From the NCBI GenBank assembly GCA_024691065.1, contig JAILOA010000051.1, positions 1-19,285 on the forward strand: a DNA stretch of 19,285 nt, written 5' to 3'. Origin of the DNA: Lachnospiraceae bacterium (GTDB lineage Bacteria > Bacillota > Clostridia > Lachnospirales > Lachnospiraceae). Of this stretch, positions 6,875 to 15,803 are shown in pieces (within the stretch, counting starts at the first letter, position 1; every line of letters begins with the position of its first letter). The notes below the pieces were generated by a model. The model worked only from the letters and a program-made list of their open reading frames with translations, did no database searches and had not been told where the DNA came from. The position numbers were made by a program, and so were the translations under genes.

Positions 6875-6904
6875 AATATATCACATATATTCACATCCAC
6901 TATC

Positions 6905-8911
6905 TTATGATGCCGCTCCGGTATACAATCTATAATAATACCCCTTCTGTTCAATCAAGTCATCGTGGTTTCCACGTTCCACAATCCTACCTTGATCCAT
7001 AACCATTATACAATCCGAATTCTTAACGGTTGATAACCTGTGTGCAATTACAAATGTAGTCCTGTTTGACATAAGCTTATCCATTCCGTCCTGCACAAGT
7101 CTTTCGGTTCTGGTATCGATGGAACTTGTTGCTTCATCCAGGATAAGCGCCGGCGGATTAGCTATAGCCGCTCTCGCAATTGCAAGAAGCTGTCTCTGCC
7201 CCTGGCTTAAGTTCGCCCCGTCACCGGTAAGAAGTGTGTCATACCCATTCGGAAGCCTCTTTATAAAGCCATGCGCATTGGCGAGTTTCGCTGCATTTAC
7301 AACATCCTCATCACTTGCATACAAATTACCGTAACGGATATTTTCCTTAACAGTTCCCGTAAACAAATGCGTATCCTGAAGTACGATTCCTAGCGAATGC
7401 CTGAGATCCGCCTTCTTTATCTTATTAATATTTATGCCGTCATATCTGATTTTACCATCCTGAATGTCATAAAAACGATTTATGAGATTTGTGATGGTTG
7501 TCTTTCCGGCACCGGTCGCGCCTACAAATGCAATCTTTTGTCCGGGCTTTGCATACAGCTCAATGTCATGGAGAACCATCTTATCATCATTATATCCAAA
7601 ATCCACTCCATCCAGTACAACCTCACCCTTCTGCCATACATAGGTTGTTGTATCCGAATCCTTATGATAATGCTTCCATGCCCATCTTCCGGTATATTCA
7701 TCACGCTCTACGATATTACCGTCCTTGTCAGCCTCGGCACATACAAGCTCTACATAACCATTATCAACTTCACTCTTTTCATCCAGGAGCTCAAAGATTC
7801 TCTGACCTCCCGCGAGTGCCATAATTATTGAGTTAAACTGCATACTTATCTGGTTTATAGGCATACTGAAGGATTTATTGAATGTAAGGAAACTTACCAA
7901 TCTACCTACTGTAAGTCCTGTAGCTCCACTGATTGCCATTACACCACCGACAACCGCACAAATTACATAGCTCAAATTACCAAGCTGTGCATTCACAGGC
8001 ATCATGATATTCGCAGTTCTGTTCGCTGCATTTGCACTTTCATAAAGCTTATCATTTAACTCGGTAAAACGCTCGATATTTTTCTCTTCATGATTAAATA
8101 CCTTTACTACCTTCTGGCCGTGAATCATCTCCTCGATTTCACCATTAAGAGCACCGAGGTCCTCCTGCTGTTGCTTAAAATACGATCCTGAAAGGCTTGC
8201 AAGCTTTCCTGAAATCATAATTGTCACAAATACCATAAATAATGAAATAATGGTAAGCGGCAGGCTCATCATTATCATAGATATAAGCACACTCACTACA
8301 GTTATTGCGGAATTTATGAACTGCGGAATACTCTGGCTTATCATCTGTCTGAGAGTATCAATATCATTGGTGTACATAGACATTATGTCACCATGCGCAT
8401 GCGTATCAAAGTACTTTATCGGAAGCGATTCCATATGCGAAAACATTTCTTCTCTTAGATTTTTCAATGTACCCTGATTTACAAATATCATCAAATAACT
8501 GTATAAAAATGTAGTTACTATACCTATACCGTAAAATACAGCCACCTTTAGAATCGCATTTAAAAGAGGTTTAAAATCCGGATTCTTTTGGGATGTAAGC
8601 GGTATAATATAATCATCTATAAGCTTCTGCGTAAAAAGTGTACCCTGCACATTTGCAAGTACGCTTATAATAATGCATATGATTACTATTACCATATGTA
8701 TTTTATACTTTTTTCCGACATAAGACATTATTCTTTTAAATATCTTGCCGGGATTTTCTATTTTCGGTCGAGGTCCCATATTTCTTCTGCCCTTCGGGCC
8801 ACCATTCGGCCCCTTCGGACCACCATTCGGACCCTTTGGACCGCCATTTTGACTATCATTTGAACCCTTTGGACTATTTGGACCATTTTGAACTTTCTTT
8901 GCTTCTGCCAT
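6905..8911 (-). CDS. Heterodimeric ABC exporter, catalytically competent half (TMD-NBD)
   Basis: 668-residue type IV (exporter fold) half-transporter of the LmrCD/BmrCD/TM287-288 class. An N-terminal tail of about 50 residues, rich in Gly, Pro, Lys and Asn, carries GGPKGPN repeats (23-29, 30-36, with GGPKGRR at 37-43). Six TM helices span about 70-370. An insertion of about 40 residues (near 390-430) lies before the nucleotide-binding domain. Walker A is GATGAGKT (464-471), the signature is a deviant LSQGQ (568-572), Walker B is LILDE with catalytic E593, and the switch histidine is H624. Both catalytic residues are present, so this half supplies the hydrolytic site. AGGAGA seven bases upstream supports the start. 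It lies 156 bp downstream of its partner. The substrate is unknown; drugs, peptides or lipids are all possible. Confidence 0.9.
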   Translation of the reverse strand: MAEAKKVQNGPNSPKGSNDSQNGGPKGPNGGPKGPNGGPKGRRNMGPRPKIENPGKIFKRIMSYVGKKYKIHMVIVIICIIISVLANVQGTLFTQKLIDDYIIPLTSQKNPDFKPLLNAILKVAVFYGIGIVTTFLYSYLMIFVNQGTLKNLREEMFSHMESLPIKYFDTHAHGDIMSMYTNDIDTLRQMISQSIPQFINSAITVVSVLISMIMMSLPLTIISLFMVFVTIMISGKLASLSGSYFKQQQEDLGALNGEIEEMIHGQKVVKVFNHEEKNIERFTELNDKLYESANAANRTANIMMPVNAQLGNLSYVICAVVGGVMAISGATGLTVGRLVSFLTFNKSFSMPINQISMQFNSIIMALAGGQRIFELLDEKSEVDNGYVELVCAEADKDGNIVERDEYTGRWAWKHYHKDSDTTTYVWQKGEVVLDGVDFGYNDDKMVLHDIELYAKPGQKIAFVGATGAGKTTITNLINRFYDIQDGKIRYDGININKIKKADLRHSLGIVLQDTHLFTGTVKENIRYGNLYASDEDVVNAAKLANAHGFIKRLPNGYDTLLTGDGANLSQGQRQLLAIARAAIANPPALILDEATSSIDTRTERLVQDGMDKLMSNRTTFVIAHRLSTVKNSDCIMVMDQGRIVERGNHDDLIEQKGYYYRLYTGAAS

Positions 8912-9067
8912 ATCAATCTCCTAATATTCCTATTAAATCAATATTCTGCCATTTTCCTGTTATTCCTCTGACGAAGACTTTTTCCTGACTGCTTTTCATC
9001 TGTGTCGCCGCTATTTAACCAAGGAATCTTCTCTTAACTATAACTGAATTATTTTTTCTGATTATCA

Positions 9068-10831
9068 TCAGTCATCAAAGTCGCCGCCACCATTGGTCTG
9101 CTCTTCGTAAACCTCACTGTAAATCTCATTATTCTTGAGGAGATTTTCATGAGTATCAAATGCATCGATGCGGCCATCCTCCATAACGATAATTCTGTCT
9201 GCATCCTGAACACTCGCTATTCTCTGTGCAATTATAAGCTTTGTCGTTCCGGGGATTTCCTCCCTGAATGCAGTTCTGATTTTTTGATCTGTCGCAGTAT
9301 CAACCGCACTGGTTGAATCATCCAATATAAGAATTTTCGGTTTTTTAATAAGAGCTCTCGCGATACATAATCTCTGCTTCTGTCCACCGGAAACATTGCT
9401 TCCGCCTTGCTCTATCTTTGTATTGTAGCCTTCCGGCATCTTGGAAACAAACTCGTCCGCACAGGCAAGCTCTGCCGCCTTCCTGCACTCCTCTTCTGTC
9501 GCATCCTCCTTACCCCAGCGGAGGTTATCATAAACCGAACCGGAGAACAATACATTGTTCTGAAGAACAACTGAAACCTGGTCTCTCAAAGCCTTTAAGT
9601 CATAGCCGCGAACATCTATTCCGCCTACCTTTACGCTTCCCTCGGAGACATCATAAAGTCGGCTTATAAGATTAACCAAACTACTCTTTGCACTACCGGT
9701 TCCACCGATGATTCCGATTGTCTCGCCGGACTTTATCGATAGATTAATATCTTTAAGCACGAAATCATCAGCGTCCTTTTTATATTTGAAAGATACATTT
9801 TCAAATGTAATCGAACCGTCCATTACTTCCATTTCCGGATCCTCCGGATTTACGATGTCCGCCTGCTCTGTAATTACTTCAGCCACTCTCCTTGCGGAGG
9901 CAACACTCATGGTAATCATTACAAATATAAACGAAAGCATCATAAGGCTCATGAGAATATTCATGCAATATGCAAGAAGTGTGGATAAATCGCCGACTTG
10001 AAGGTCTCCTCCGACTATCATCTTAGCACCCATCCAGCTTATCAAAAGGATACATGAATATACCGTCAATGTCATAACCGGACTGTTTAATACAACTGCG
10101 GTTTCGGCCTTTATAAAGAGCTTATATACATTTTCTGCGGCCTTATGGAATTTGGACTTTTCATAATCCTCACGAACATAGGCCTTTACAACCCTGATTG
10201 CGGAAACATTCTCCTGAACGCTTGCATTCAGGTCATCATATTTTTTGAATACTTCGGTAAAATATTTCATTGCAAATTTAACGATAATTGCAAGAATCAT
10301 ACCCAATATCACTACTGCAATCAAATAAACCGAAGCAATTTTAGGACTTATTGAAAATGACATAACCATAGCAAATATAAGCATAGCAGGTGATCTCATA
10401 CACATTCTGAGAATCATCTGATAGGCATTCTGAATGTTGGTTATATCGGTAGTAAGCCTTGTTACAAGTCCTGCTGTACTGTACTTATCAATATTTGAAA
10501 AGCTATAGGTTTGAATGTTTTTGTAAGCGGCCTCCCTCAGATTCTTTGCGAAACCGGCCGAAGCCTTTGCGCTAAGCGATCCGGCAAGCACACCGAAGGT
10601 TAAACTAAGAAGTGCAGCTACTACCATAATCGCACCCAAAGTATAAAGGCGTGTTAGGTTTCCTCCCTTCACGCCCTCGTTTACAATCATACCCATAATT
10701 TTAGGAATAATGGTTTCCATCAATACTTCACCAAGCATAACGATTGGGGTAAGTATTGAAACCATTTTATATTCCTTTACATAGGATAATAATATACCTA
10801 CTGTTCCTTTTTTCCTGGTTTCTTTACTCAC
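9068..10831 (-). CDS. Heterodimeric ABC exporter, degenerate-site half (TMD-NBD)
   Basis: 587-residue partner of the downstream exporter half. Six TM helices lie in about 20-310. The nucleotide-binding domain has Walker A GGTGSAKS (376-383, alanine replacing the usual last glycine), signature VSGGQ (480-484), Walker B LILDD with Asp505 in place of the catalytic glutamate, and Gln536 (IIAQR) in place of the switch histidine. Together with the LSQGQ of the partner this makes the non-hydrolysing composite site known from heterodimeric exporters. The start is GTG, with GAGAGGA about eight bases upstream. The protein ends in an acidic NGGGDFDD tail. It is the first gene of the pair, and no strong upstream promoter is evident. 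Confidence 0.9.
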   Translation of the reverse strand: MSKETRKKGTVGILLSYVKEYKMVSILTPIVMLGEVLMETIIPKIMGMIVNEGVKGGNLTRLYTLGAIMVVAALLSLTFGVLAGSLSAKASAGFAKNLREAAYKNIQTYSFSNIDKYSTAGLVTRLTTDITNIQNAYQMILRMCMRSPAMLIFAMVMSFSISPKIASVYLIAVVILGMILAIIVKFAMKYFTEVFKKYDDLNASVQENVSAIRVVKAYVREDYEKSKFHKAAENVYKLFIKAETAVVLNSPVMTLTVYSCILLISWMGAKMIVGGDLQVGDLSTLLAYCMNILMSLMMLSFIFVMITMSVASARRVAEVITEQADIVNPEDPEMEVMDGSITFENVSFKYKKDADDFVLKDINLSIKSGETIGIIGGTGSAKSSLVNLISRLYDVSEGSVKVGGIDVRGYDLKALRDQVSVVLQNNVLFSGSVYDNLRWGKEDATEEECRKAAELACADEFVSKMPEGYNTKIEQGGSNVSGGQKQRLCIARALIKKPKILILDDSTSAVDTATDQKIRTAFREEIPGTTKLIIAQRIASVQDADRIIVMEDGRIDAFDTHENLLKNNEIYSEVYEEQTNGGGDFDD

Positions 10832-11034
10832 AAGTCAATTCCTCTCAATCCATTGTTTAAAGTAAATCCATTGATTTCTTCTCAAATCAGGACTCACTTT
10901 TTCGACTAAAAAAACAATATGAACATTATAATTACATTTTTGATTTAATTTGCATTAACCGGAGTTCTCTGAATCTTTATCAAAAAAACTCACCAATCTA
11001 ACAAAAAATCATTATAAACATTATAAGTTCACTT

Positions 11035-13026
11035 CTAATTTAACTTAAATACATTGGCAACATCATCAAGCTTCTTGGTACACTTCAAGGTTTCATTGGT
11101 ATAATTTACTACTTCATTGGCAGATGCAACTATGGCATTTGCGTTACTTGCGATTTCACCTGTACCCTTTGCCGATTCATTATTAGCATCAGCGACCTCA
11201 TTAATTGCATAGATAATACTGGTGATATTTCTGTTTAATTCTTCGGTAGCATCCTTGAAGTCATTAATTACTTTATCCATTTCCATAGCATCATTACTAT
11301 ACTGTTCACCTGTTTTAACCAATGTATTGTAATCCTTCAAAATATTGGCATCGAGATAATTAAGCAAACTTCCTGCACAGTTCGAAAGATTCTCAACAGA
11401 TGAAATAACTTCATTTGTTACTATCTGAATCTGAGCTGCACTATTCTTGGAATTTTCAGCCAATTTACTGATTTCGGAAGCAACTACAGCAAAACCTCGT
11501 CCTGCTTCACCTGCTCTTGCAGCTTCTATACTTGCATTGAGCGCAAGTAAGTTTGTTTCTTCCGCAATATTTAAAATAGTATTCGACAAATCATTAATCT
11601 TATCTACTGCCTTTGCTTCCTCCAAAGCTTCTCTCATGGTACCCTGAGTTTCCTCAAGCATTGCCGTAGAAGTCTCTTTCTTTTGAATGGTAGAATTCTT
11701 AAGATTTTCTGCTCTTTCTTTTATCTGTTCAATCTTAGAAAGTGCATCATCAGCTCTTTTAGATATATCATCTACGGTAATTCCGATACTTTCTGCTGTA
11801 GTAGTAAGCTGCTGGGTAGTAGCGGCAGTAGTTTCCGATGTTGCGGAAAGTTCTTCTGTAGTTGCCGATATGCCTTCAATCTCAGATAACAAAGAATTAA
11901 TTCTCTCCTGCTGATTTTGAACATTATCATCAACTACATCTGCCTCACTTTTAACATCCCTTATTGCACGACTTATAGAGAACTGCATTCGTTGCATGGC
12001 TCCGGCAAGTCTGCCCGCCTCATCCTTCTTAAGCAAAAGCTTATCCGGAAGTGCACGGCTTAAGTCTCCGTTAGCCATAGTGATAAGTTCCTTAGTAACG
12101 ATATTCACAGGATTTACAAACCAACCAATGAAAATCAATGATACCAAGACAACGATTATAATAAAGCCAAGTGAAGAAAATGTGAAAATTCTATCGATTC
12201 TTTCACTTAAATATGCCTCTTTCTGACTGCCTGAGACAACCATTACCCATTTTGTATCAGGAACATGACAAAAACCTGTAAATACATCCTTGCTTCCATT
12301 GTTATATTCCAATGTACCGCTGTCGCTCTGCGACATCTGCTTTTCAGCTTCAGCTCTTTCTTTATAAGATTTATCCTGTTCGGAAAGCTCGGAAGCGCTC
12401 TCTCCTTCTTTTACACCTTCTGTAGCGCTTGCAATAACCATTCCCTTTTCATCTATCATATATGCTTCGCCATTGTCAGATGTTACGGCACTCATAAATG
12501 CATTTCTAACATTGCTGATTCTAATGTCAGCAAAGATTACACCTTTTATTTCCCCTTCATCCTCAACAGGAACACCAACTGTAATCATAGAAATGCCATC
12601 CACTTCAAACGCTTCAGACACGGAATTACTACCACTCATAGACGTTTTATAAAATTCCTTGTCTTTTACATTTCCCATATCCGGATTAGTCTCAACTTTT
12701 CCGTCCACATCCGCAAAATTAATATCTTCCGCTCCGATTCTTTCAGCAAAGAGACTGAGCACCTTTTTCTTTTCTAAAGGATTTTTTTCCAAATCTCTTA
12801 GATCCTCGTTTAACGAAAATGAATACAACTCATCCCAGCTACTCACTATTTTCATATGAACAGCATCTGCACTGAGAGTCGCTAACGACTTCATTTCGTT
12901 CAACGTAAGATTTTTTGCAATATTTCTATTACTGGATTTATACATAAAATAAGCAAACATCAGAGAGCATACCATAATTCCGGAAATCAATAATAAAAAC
13001 TTGGTTTTTAATTGCAGTTTTCCCAT
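11035..13026 (-). CDS. Methyl-accepting chemotaxis receptor with extracellular Cache domain
   Basis: Inner-membrane chemoreceptor that signals to CheA/CheW. Numbered from the chosen start (663 residues): TM1 about 10-29, a double-Cache-type sensor about 30-280 (FYKTSMSGSNSVSEAF and GVIFADIR are typical stretches), TM2 about 282-304, HAMP about 305-358, then a long coiled-coil signalling domain whose hairpin tip ETNLLALNASIEAARAGE is intact near 490-507. No CheR-tethering pentapeptide is seen at the C terminus. The frame also has an ATG at 13044, but GGAGG (13033-13037) lies six bases before the ATG at 13026, which I choose. That ribosome-binding site lies within the last codons of exoA, so translation may be coupled. 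The ligand is unknown. Confidence 0.92.
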   Translation of the reverse strand: MGKLQLKTKFLLLISGIMVCSLMFAYFMYKSSNRNIAKNLTLNEMKSLATLSADAVHMKIVSSWDELYSFSLNEDLRDLEKNPLEKKKVLSLFAERIGAEDINFADVDGKVETNPDMGNVKDKEFYKTSMSGSNSVSEAFEVDGISMITVGVPVEDEGEIKGVIFADIRISNVRNAFMSAVTSDNGEAYMIDEKGMVIASATEGVKEGESASELSEQDKSYKERAEAEKQMSQSDSGTLEYNNGSKDVFTGFCHVPDTKWVMVVSGSQKEAYLSERIDRIFTFSSLGFIIIVVLVSLIFIGWFVNPVNIVTKELITMANGDLSRALPDKLLLKKDEAGRLAGAMQRMQFSISRAIRDVKSEADVVDDNVQNQQERINSLLSEIEGISATTEELSATSETTAATTQQLTTTAESIGITVDDISKRADDALSKIEQIKERAENLKNSTIQKKETSTAMLEETQGTMREALEEAKAVDKINDLSNTILNIAEETNLLALNASIEAARAGEAGRGFAVVASEISKLAENSKNSAAQIQIVTNEVISSVENLSNCAGSLLNYLDANILKDYNTLVKTGEQYSNDAMEMDKVINDFKDATEELNRNITSIIYAINEVADANNESAKGTGEIASNANAIVASANEVVNYTNETLKCTKKLDDVANVFKLN

Positions 13027-13027
13027 T

Positions 13028-13783
13028 TTACTCCTCCATGTCAAGTTCCACCGGACAATGATCCGAGCCCATTATGTCCGTATGAATCTTTGCATCTTTC
13101 AACTTATCATTTAAACTTTCAGACGTCACAAAATAGTCAATTCTCCACCCTGCATTTTTCTCTCTTGCTTTAAATCTATATGACCACCATGAATAAACTG
13201 ATTCCAGTTCAGGGTAAAAATATCTGAATGTATCGGTAAATCCGGATTCTAAAAGCGTAGTAAATTTTTCTCTTTCCTCATCCGTGAAACCGGCATTTCT
13301 GTGATTTGTCTTAGGATTTTTAAGGTCAATTTCCTTATGTGCCACATTCATATCCCCGCATACAACCACCGGCTTCTTCTTGTCCAATTCTACAAGATAT
13401 TCTCTAAATGCGTCTTCCCATTCCATTCTGTAATCGAGTCTAAGTAATTCCTGCTTGGAATTTGGTGTATAAACAGTTACCATAAAGAATTTTTCGAACT
13501 CGAGAGTAATCACACGTCCCTCGTGATCATGCTCCTCAATCCCCAGTCCATAGGTAACATTTAAAGGTTCAACCTTAGTAAATATAGCAGTTCCCGAATA
13601 TCCTTTCTTTTCGGCATAGTTCCAATATTGCTTATATCCCGGAAGCTCAAGGTCTATCTGTCCCTCTTGAAGCTTGCTTTCCTGTATACAAAATATATCG
13701 GCAGAAATCTCATTAAAGAAATCCATAAACCCTTTTTTTACGCAGGCACGAAGCCCATTAACATTCCAAGATATTAATTTCAT
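13028..13783 (-). CDS. exoA: Exodeoxyribonuclease III / AP endonuclease
   Basis: Base-excision-repair nuclease that cuts DNA 5' of abasic sites and trims 3' ends. The 251 residues cover the full endonuclease/exonuclease/phosphatase fold. Expected active-site residues are present: N7 (SWNVNGLRA), E35 (IQESK), Y105 (VYTPNS), D144 and N146 (CGDMNVAH), D216 (WRIDYF), and D241-H242 (GSDHCP). Length is typical for the ExoA/XthA family. GAGAGG lies a short way before the ATG, and a TATAAT (complement of 13806-13811) could be its -10 box, though the -35 is poor. The 3' end carries the ribosome-binding site of the chemoreceptor, so the two probably share a transcript despite unrelated roles. Confidence 0.95.
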   Translation of the reverse strand: MKLISWNVNGLRACVKKGFMDFFNEISADIFCIQESKLQEGQIDLELPGYKQYWNYAEKKGYSGTAIFTKVEPLNVTYGLGIEEHDHEGRVITLEFEKFFMVTVYTPNSKQELLRLDYRMEWEDAFREYLVELDKKKPVVVCGDMNVAHKEIDLKNPKTNHRNAGFTDEEREKFTTLLESGFTDTFRYFYPELESVYSWWSYRFKAREKNAGWRIDYFVTSESLNDKLKDAKIHTDIMGSDHCPVELDMEE

Positions 13784-13908
13784 CTACCTATCCTCTCAAT
13801 TCTAATTATAGCCAGTCGTTTACAAAACTATTTAATAGTATATATTAAAATATCGGTTTAGTAAACACTAGTTTTTACAAATAAATCCTTTATTTTTTCT
13901 TTTTTGGC

Positions 13909-13939
13909 AAAAAAAGGGAGGAGCTTTTACACTCCTCCC
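13909..13939 (-). terminator. Rho-independent terminator of the 212-aa secreted protein gene
   Basis: Perfect 8-bp GC-rich stem GGGAGGAG (13916-13923) / CTCCTCCC (13932-13939) with an 8-base loop. Read on the minus strand it is followed by seven T. It lies 58 bp past the stop of the secreted protein gene and insulates exoA from it. Confidence 0.93.
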
Positions 13940-13996
13940 TGGAATTTTAATAATTAAATATCATTTTAATCACTAAATCAATAATTATATTTTCAA

Positions 13997-14635
13997 TTAT
14001 TTCTTAATTGTGAAATTGAATGATACCTGAAGTGCCTTTGTAAAGTTGAATGCTGTTAAGCTCTTTACGCAGCAGTTCTTAACCTTAAGTGATGACTGAT
14101 CATAGTTCTCAGCTGATCTGTTCCAGATGTTACAAATATCAAGACGATAGTTCTTTGTATCATCCTCAATCCAACCCTGATCAAGCTTGCTCTGTGTAAG
14201 CTTTACAGCCTTACCGTCAACCTTAACTGCAACGTTAGAGAACTTAAGTGTGGTTGGCTTAACCTTAGCCTTTGCAGCACTCTTGATTCCTGAACCGTGA
14301 TCTTTAAGAATATCAACTACATCTACACAAAGAACACGTGTGTACTTAATCTTCTGGCTTGCAGGACTCTTTGTATCTGTTCCCTGCTTAACACAATCAG
14401 CTCTGTTAAGTGTAAGAGTACATGACTGAGTACCCTTCTTATTCTTGATTGATGACTGAGCAACACTGGATCCGTCTGCCTTGAATGAAGTTACTACTGA
14501 TGCATCATCCATATACATCATACGTACTGTATAGCTCTTAGCTGCTGCATCTGCCTGTACAGGTGCGATTGTTGAAGCTGCTAATACTAATGATAATGCA
14601 GCTCCTGTTAAAGCCTTAATAATTGACTTTCTCAT
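13997..14635 (-). CDS. Small secreted protein of unknown function (paralogue A)
   Basis: 212 residues, not recognised by name. A clear signal peptide begins at this start (MRKSIIKALTGAALSLVLAA) with likely cleavage after VQADA. The frame is open another 25 codons upstream to 14710, but AGGAGG nine bases before this ATG and the signal peptide position fix the start here. The mature part is rich in Lys, Ser, Thr and alternating hydrophobics, suggesting a beta sandwich. It shares an ordered pattern with the neighbour at 14908: L-x-VD, then KFSNVAVKVDGKAVK, an ICNIWN segment, and a final strand LQVSFNFTIKK. It has six cysteines, including an adjacent NCC pair. The pattern recalls beta modules in extracellular Lachnospiraceae carbohydrate-active proteins; that is from memory and unverified. 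No sortase or lipobox signal is seen, so it is probably released. Confidence 0.8.
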   Translation of the reverse strand: MRKSIIKALTGAALSLVLAASTIAPVQADAAAKSYTVRMMYMDDASVVTSFKADGSSVAQSSIKNKKGTQSCTLTLNRADCVKQGTDTKSPASQKIKYTRVLCVDVVDILKDHGSGIKSAAKAKVKPTTLKFSNVAVKVDGKAVKLTQSKLDQGWIEDDTKNYRLDICNIWNRSAENYDQSSLKVKNCCVKSLTAFNFTKALQVSFNFTIKK

Positions 14636-14907
14636 TTGAATATTCCTCCTATTTTGAATAATTAAATAAAAGATTAAAAAACCTAAAAACACTGTAGAGA
14701 AATATACCATAATTTTTCTTAATTTGATACATTAAAAATTACAGAAAAAATACACATCATATTTTGCATTTCTTTCCCGATACGTTTCTCTAAGGTTCCA
14801 AAGCTTTTAAAGAACAAGTTACCGGTTATAACTACCTACAACCTTTTATAAAAACCACGAGACATTCCTCAATGATATTTATAACAAACTTAAATATTTT
14901 ATCTCAA
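14636..14907. other. Intergenic region between the two secreted protein genes
   Basis: No gene is supported. A TATATT near 14695-14705 (minus strand) could be the -10 of the 212-aa gene, but its -35 is weak. No convincing terminator follows the 189-aa gene, so read-through from one secreted protein gene into the next is possible. Confidence 0.4.
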
Positions 14908-15477
14908 TTATTTGAACTGAATAGTATATGTGATTGAGATATTCTTCTTAGGCATCTTCTTTGAAGCAACTGACCACTTTACATCATCATTGTAAGAGTT
15001 GATAGCTACAGCCTGAACTGTGCTTGAACCTTCCTCCGGAGTAATGTAAGGCTTGCTGATCTTCTTAACTTGCTTACCATCGAACTTGATAATCAGATTA
15101 GTGATTTTAACCTTCTTAGCCATTGAAATAGGAATATTAGTATCAACATAAAGAAGATTGAAGATTTCTGTTGCAGAGAACTTACACTTATTAATACCTG
15201 AAACACTTACTGTATAAGTTTTCTTCTTCTTAGACTGTGCAATTGTAGCATCCTTACAGCTTGTACCTGATATCTCTGTAGTCTTCTGCTTAATTACTGA
15301 ACCGTGATTTGATGAATCAAGACCATCTCTACAATAATAACTGGATGTCTGGAAAACAAGACATGATTGATAAGAAGCAGCTTCTGCTTTCTTAGTTGCA
15401 TTTGGTACAAAACCTCCAGCGATCACAAGTGCAATTGCGAGAACAAGTGATACAACTTTCCTCATTGAATACTTCAT
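14908..15477 (-). CDS. Small secreted protein of unknown function (paralogue B)
   Basis: 189 residues with a signal peptide (VVSLVLAIALVIAGG core) and likely cleavage after KKAEA. AGGAGG seven to eight bases upstream supports the start. The mature protein begins SYQSCLVFQTSSYYCRDG, then a TYTVSVSG strand, LLYVDTNIPI, VKITNLIIKFDGKQVK, an AINSYND segment and the last strand ISITYTIQFK. This order matches paralogue A, so the two are probably an old tandem duplication. Four cysteines lie in the mature part. The layout resembles, from memory, repeated beta modules in large secreted clostridial enzymes, here standing alone; a glycan- or surface-binding role is only a guess. A strong promoter and a perfect palindrome lie upstream, suggesting regulated high expression. 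Confidence 0.82.
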   Translation of the reverse strand: MKYSMRKVVSLVLAIALVIAGGFVPNATKKAEAASYQSCLVFQTSSYYCRDGLDSSNHGSVIKQKTTEISGTSCKDATIAQSKKKKTYTVSVSGINKCKFSATEIFNLLYVDTNIPISMAKKVKITNLIIKFDGKQVKKISKPYITPEEGSSTVQAVAINSYNDDVKWSVASKKMPKKNISITYTIQFK

Positions 15478-15555
15478 ACGTATCCCTCCTTAAATTAATT
15501 AAAAAATCACCTTTGGTATGTACTTTATTCATACCATTAGTTTTTTGCTTAGTAA

Positions 15556-15584
15556 ATATTACCATCATATTTTTTCAATGTCAA
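15556..15584 (-). promoter_or_regulatory. Promoter of paralogue B
   Basis: On the minus strand TTGACA (complement of 15579-15584) and TAATAT (15556-15561) are separated by exactly 17 bp. The transcript would start near 15549, giving a leader of about 70 bases before the ATG. Confidence 0.75.
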
Positions 15585-15590
15585 CATTTC

Positions 15591-15609
15591 TTTGTGCAAA
15601 TTGCACAAA
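15591..15609. promoter_or_regulatory. Perfect 19-bp palindrome (operator candidate)
   Basis: TTTGTGCAAATTGCACAAA has 9-bp arms around one central base. It ends six bases upstream of the -35 box of paralogue B, the position of an activator site. A related dyad, TTTGTG-N7-CACAAA, lies at 16438-16456 upstream of hpf with the same half-site spacing. The cognate regulator is not identified. Confidence 0.75.
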
Positions 15610-15684
15610 TCTTCACGACTTCGAAAGAATGTTTATGGAATTGACAAACACCTGCCATAAACCCTTAATTTTATTGAAATAATT

Positions 15685-15715
15685 AAAAAGGCCCGATGAA
15701 AATCACCGGACCTTT
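15685..15715 (-). terminator. Rho-independent terminator of hpf
   Basis: Arms 15687-15698 and 15704-15715 pair at 10 of 12 positions with a 5-base loop; the minus-strand transcript then runs into five T. It lies about 90 bp beyond the hpf stop. Confidence 0.82.
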
Positions 15716-15803
15716 AAATGTAAACCCTTCTCCAAAAGTCGAAAGATGTTATATTATCATAATTTATTTATAACATCACCTAATAATCAGTTAAATCCCC
15801 GAA

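Noticed and set aside
7397..7831. Overlapping open frames opposite the 668-aa ABC gene
   Set aside because: Composition is shadow-like and the opposite strand encodes a clear ABC exporter.
14636..14710. 25-residue N-terminal extension of the 212-aa secreted protein
   Set aside because: AGGAGG and a textbook signal peptide place the start at 14635; the extension would put a second hydrophobic segment ahead of the signal peptide.
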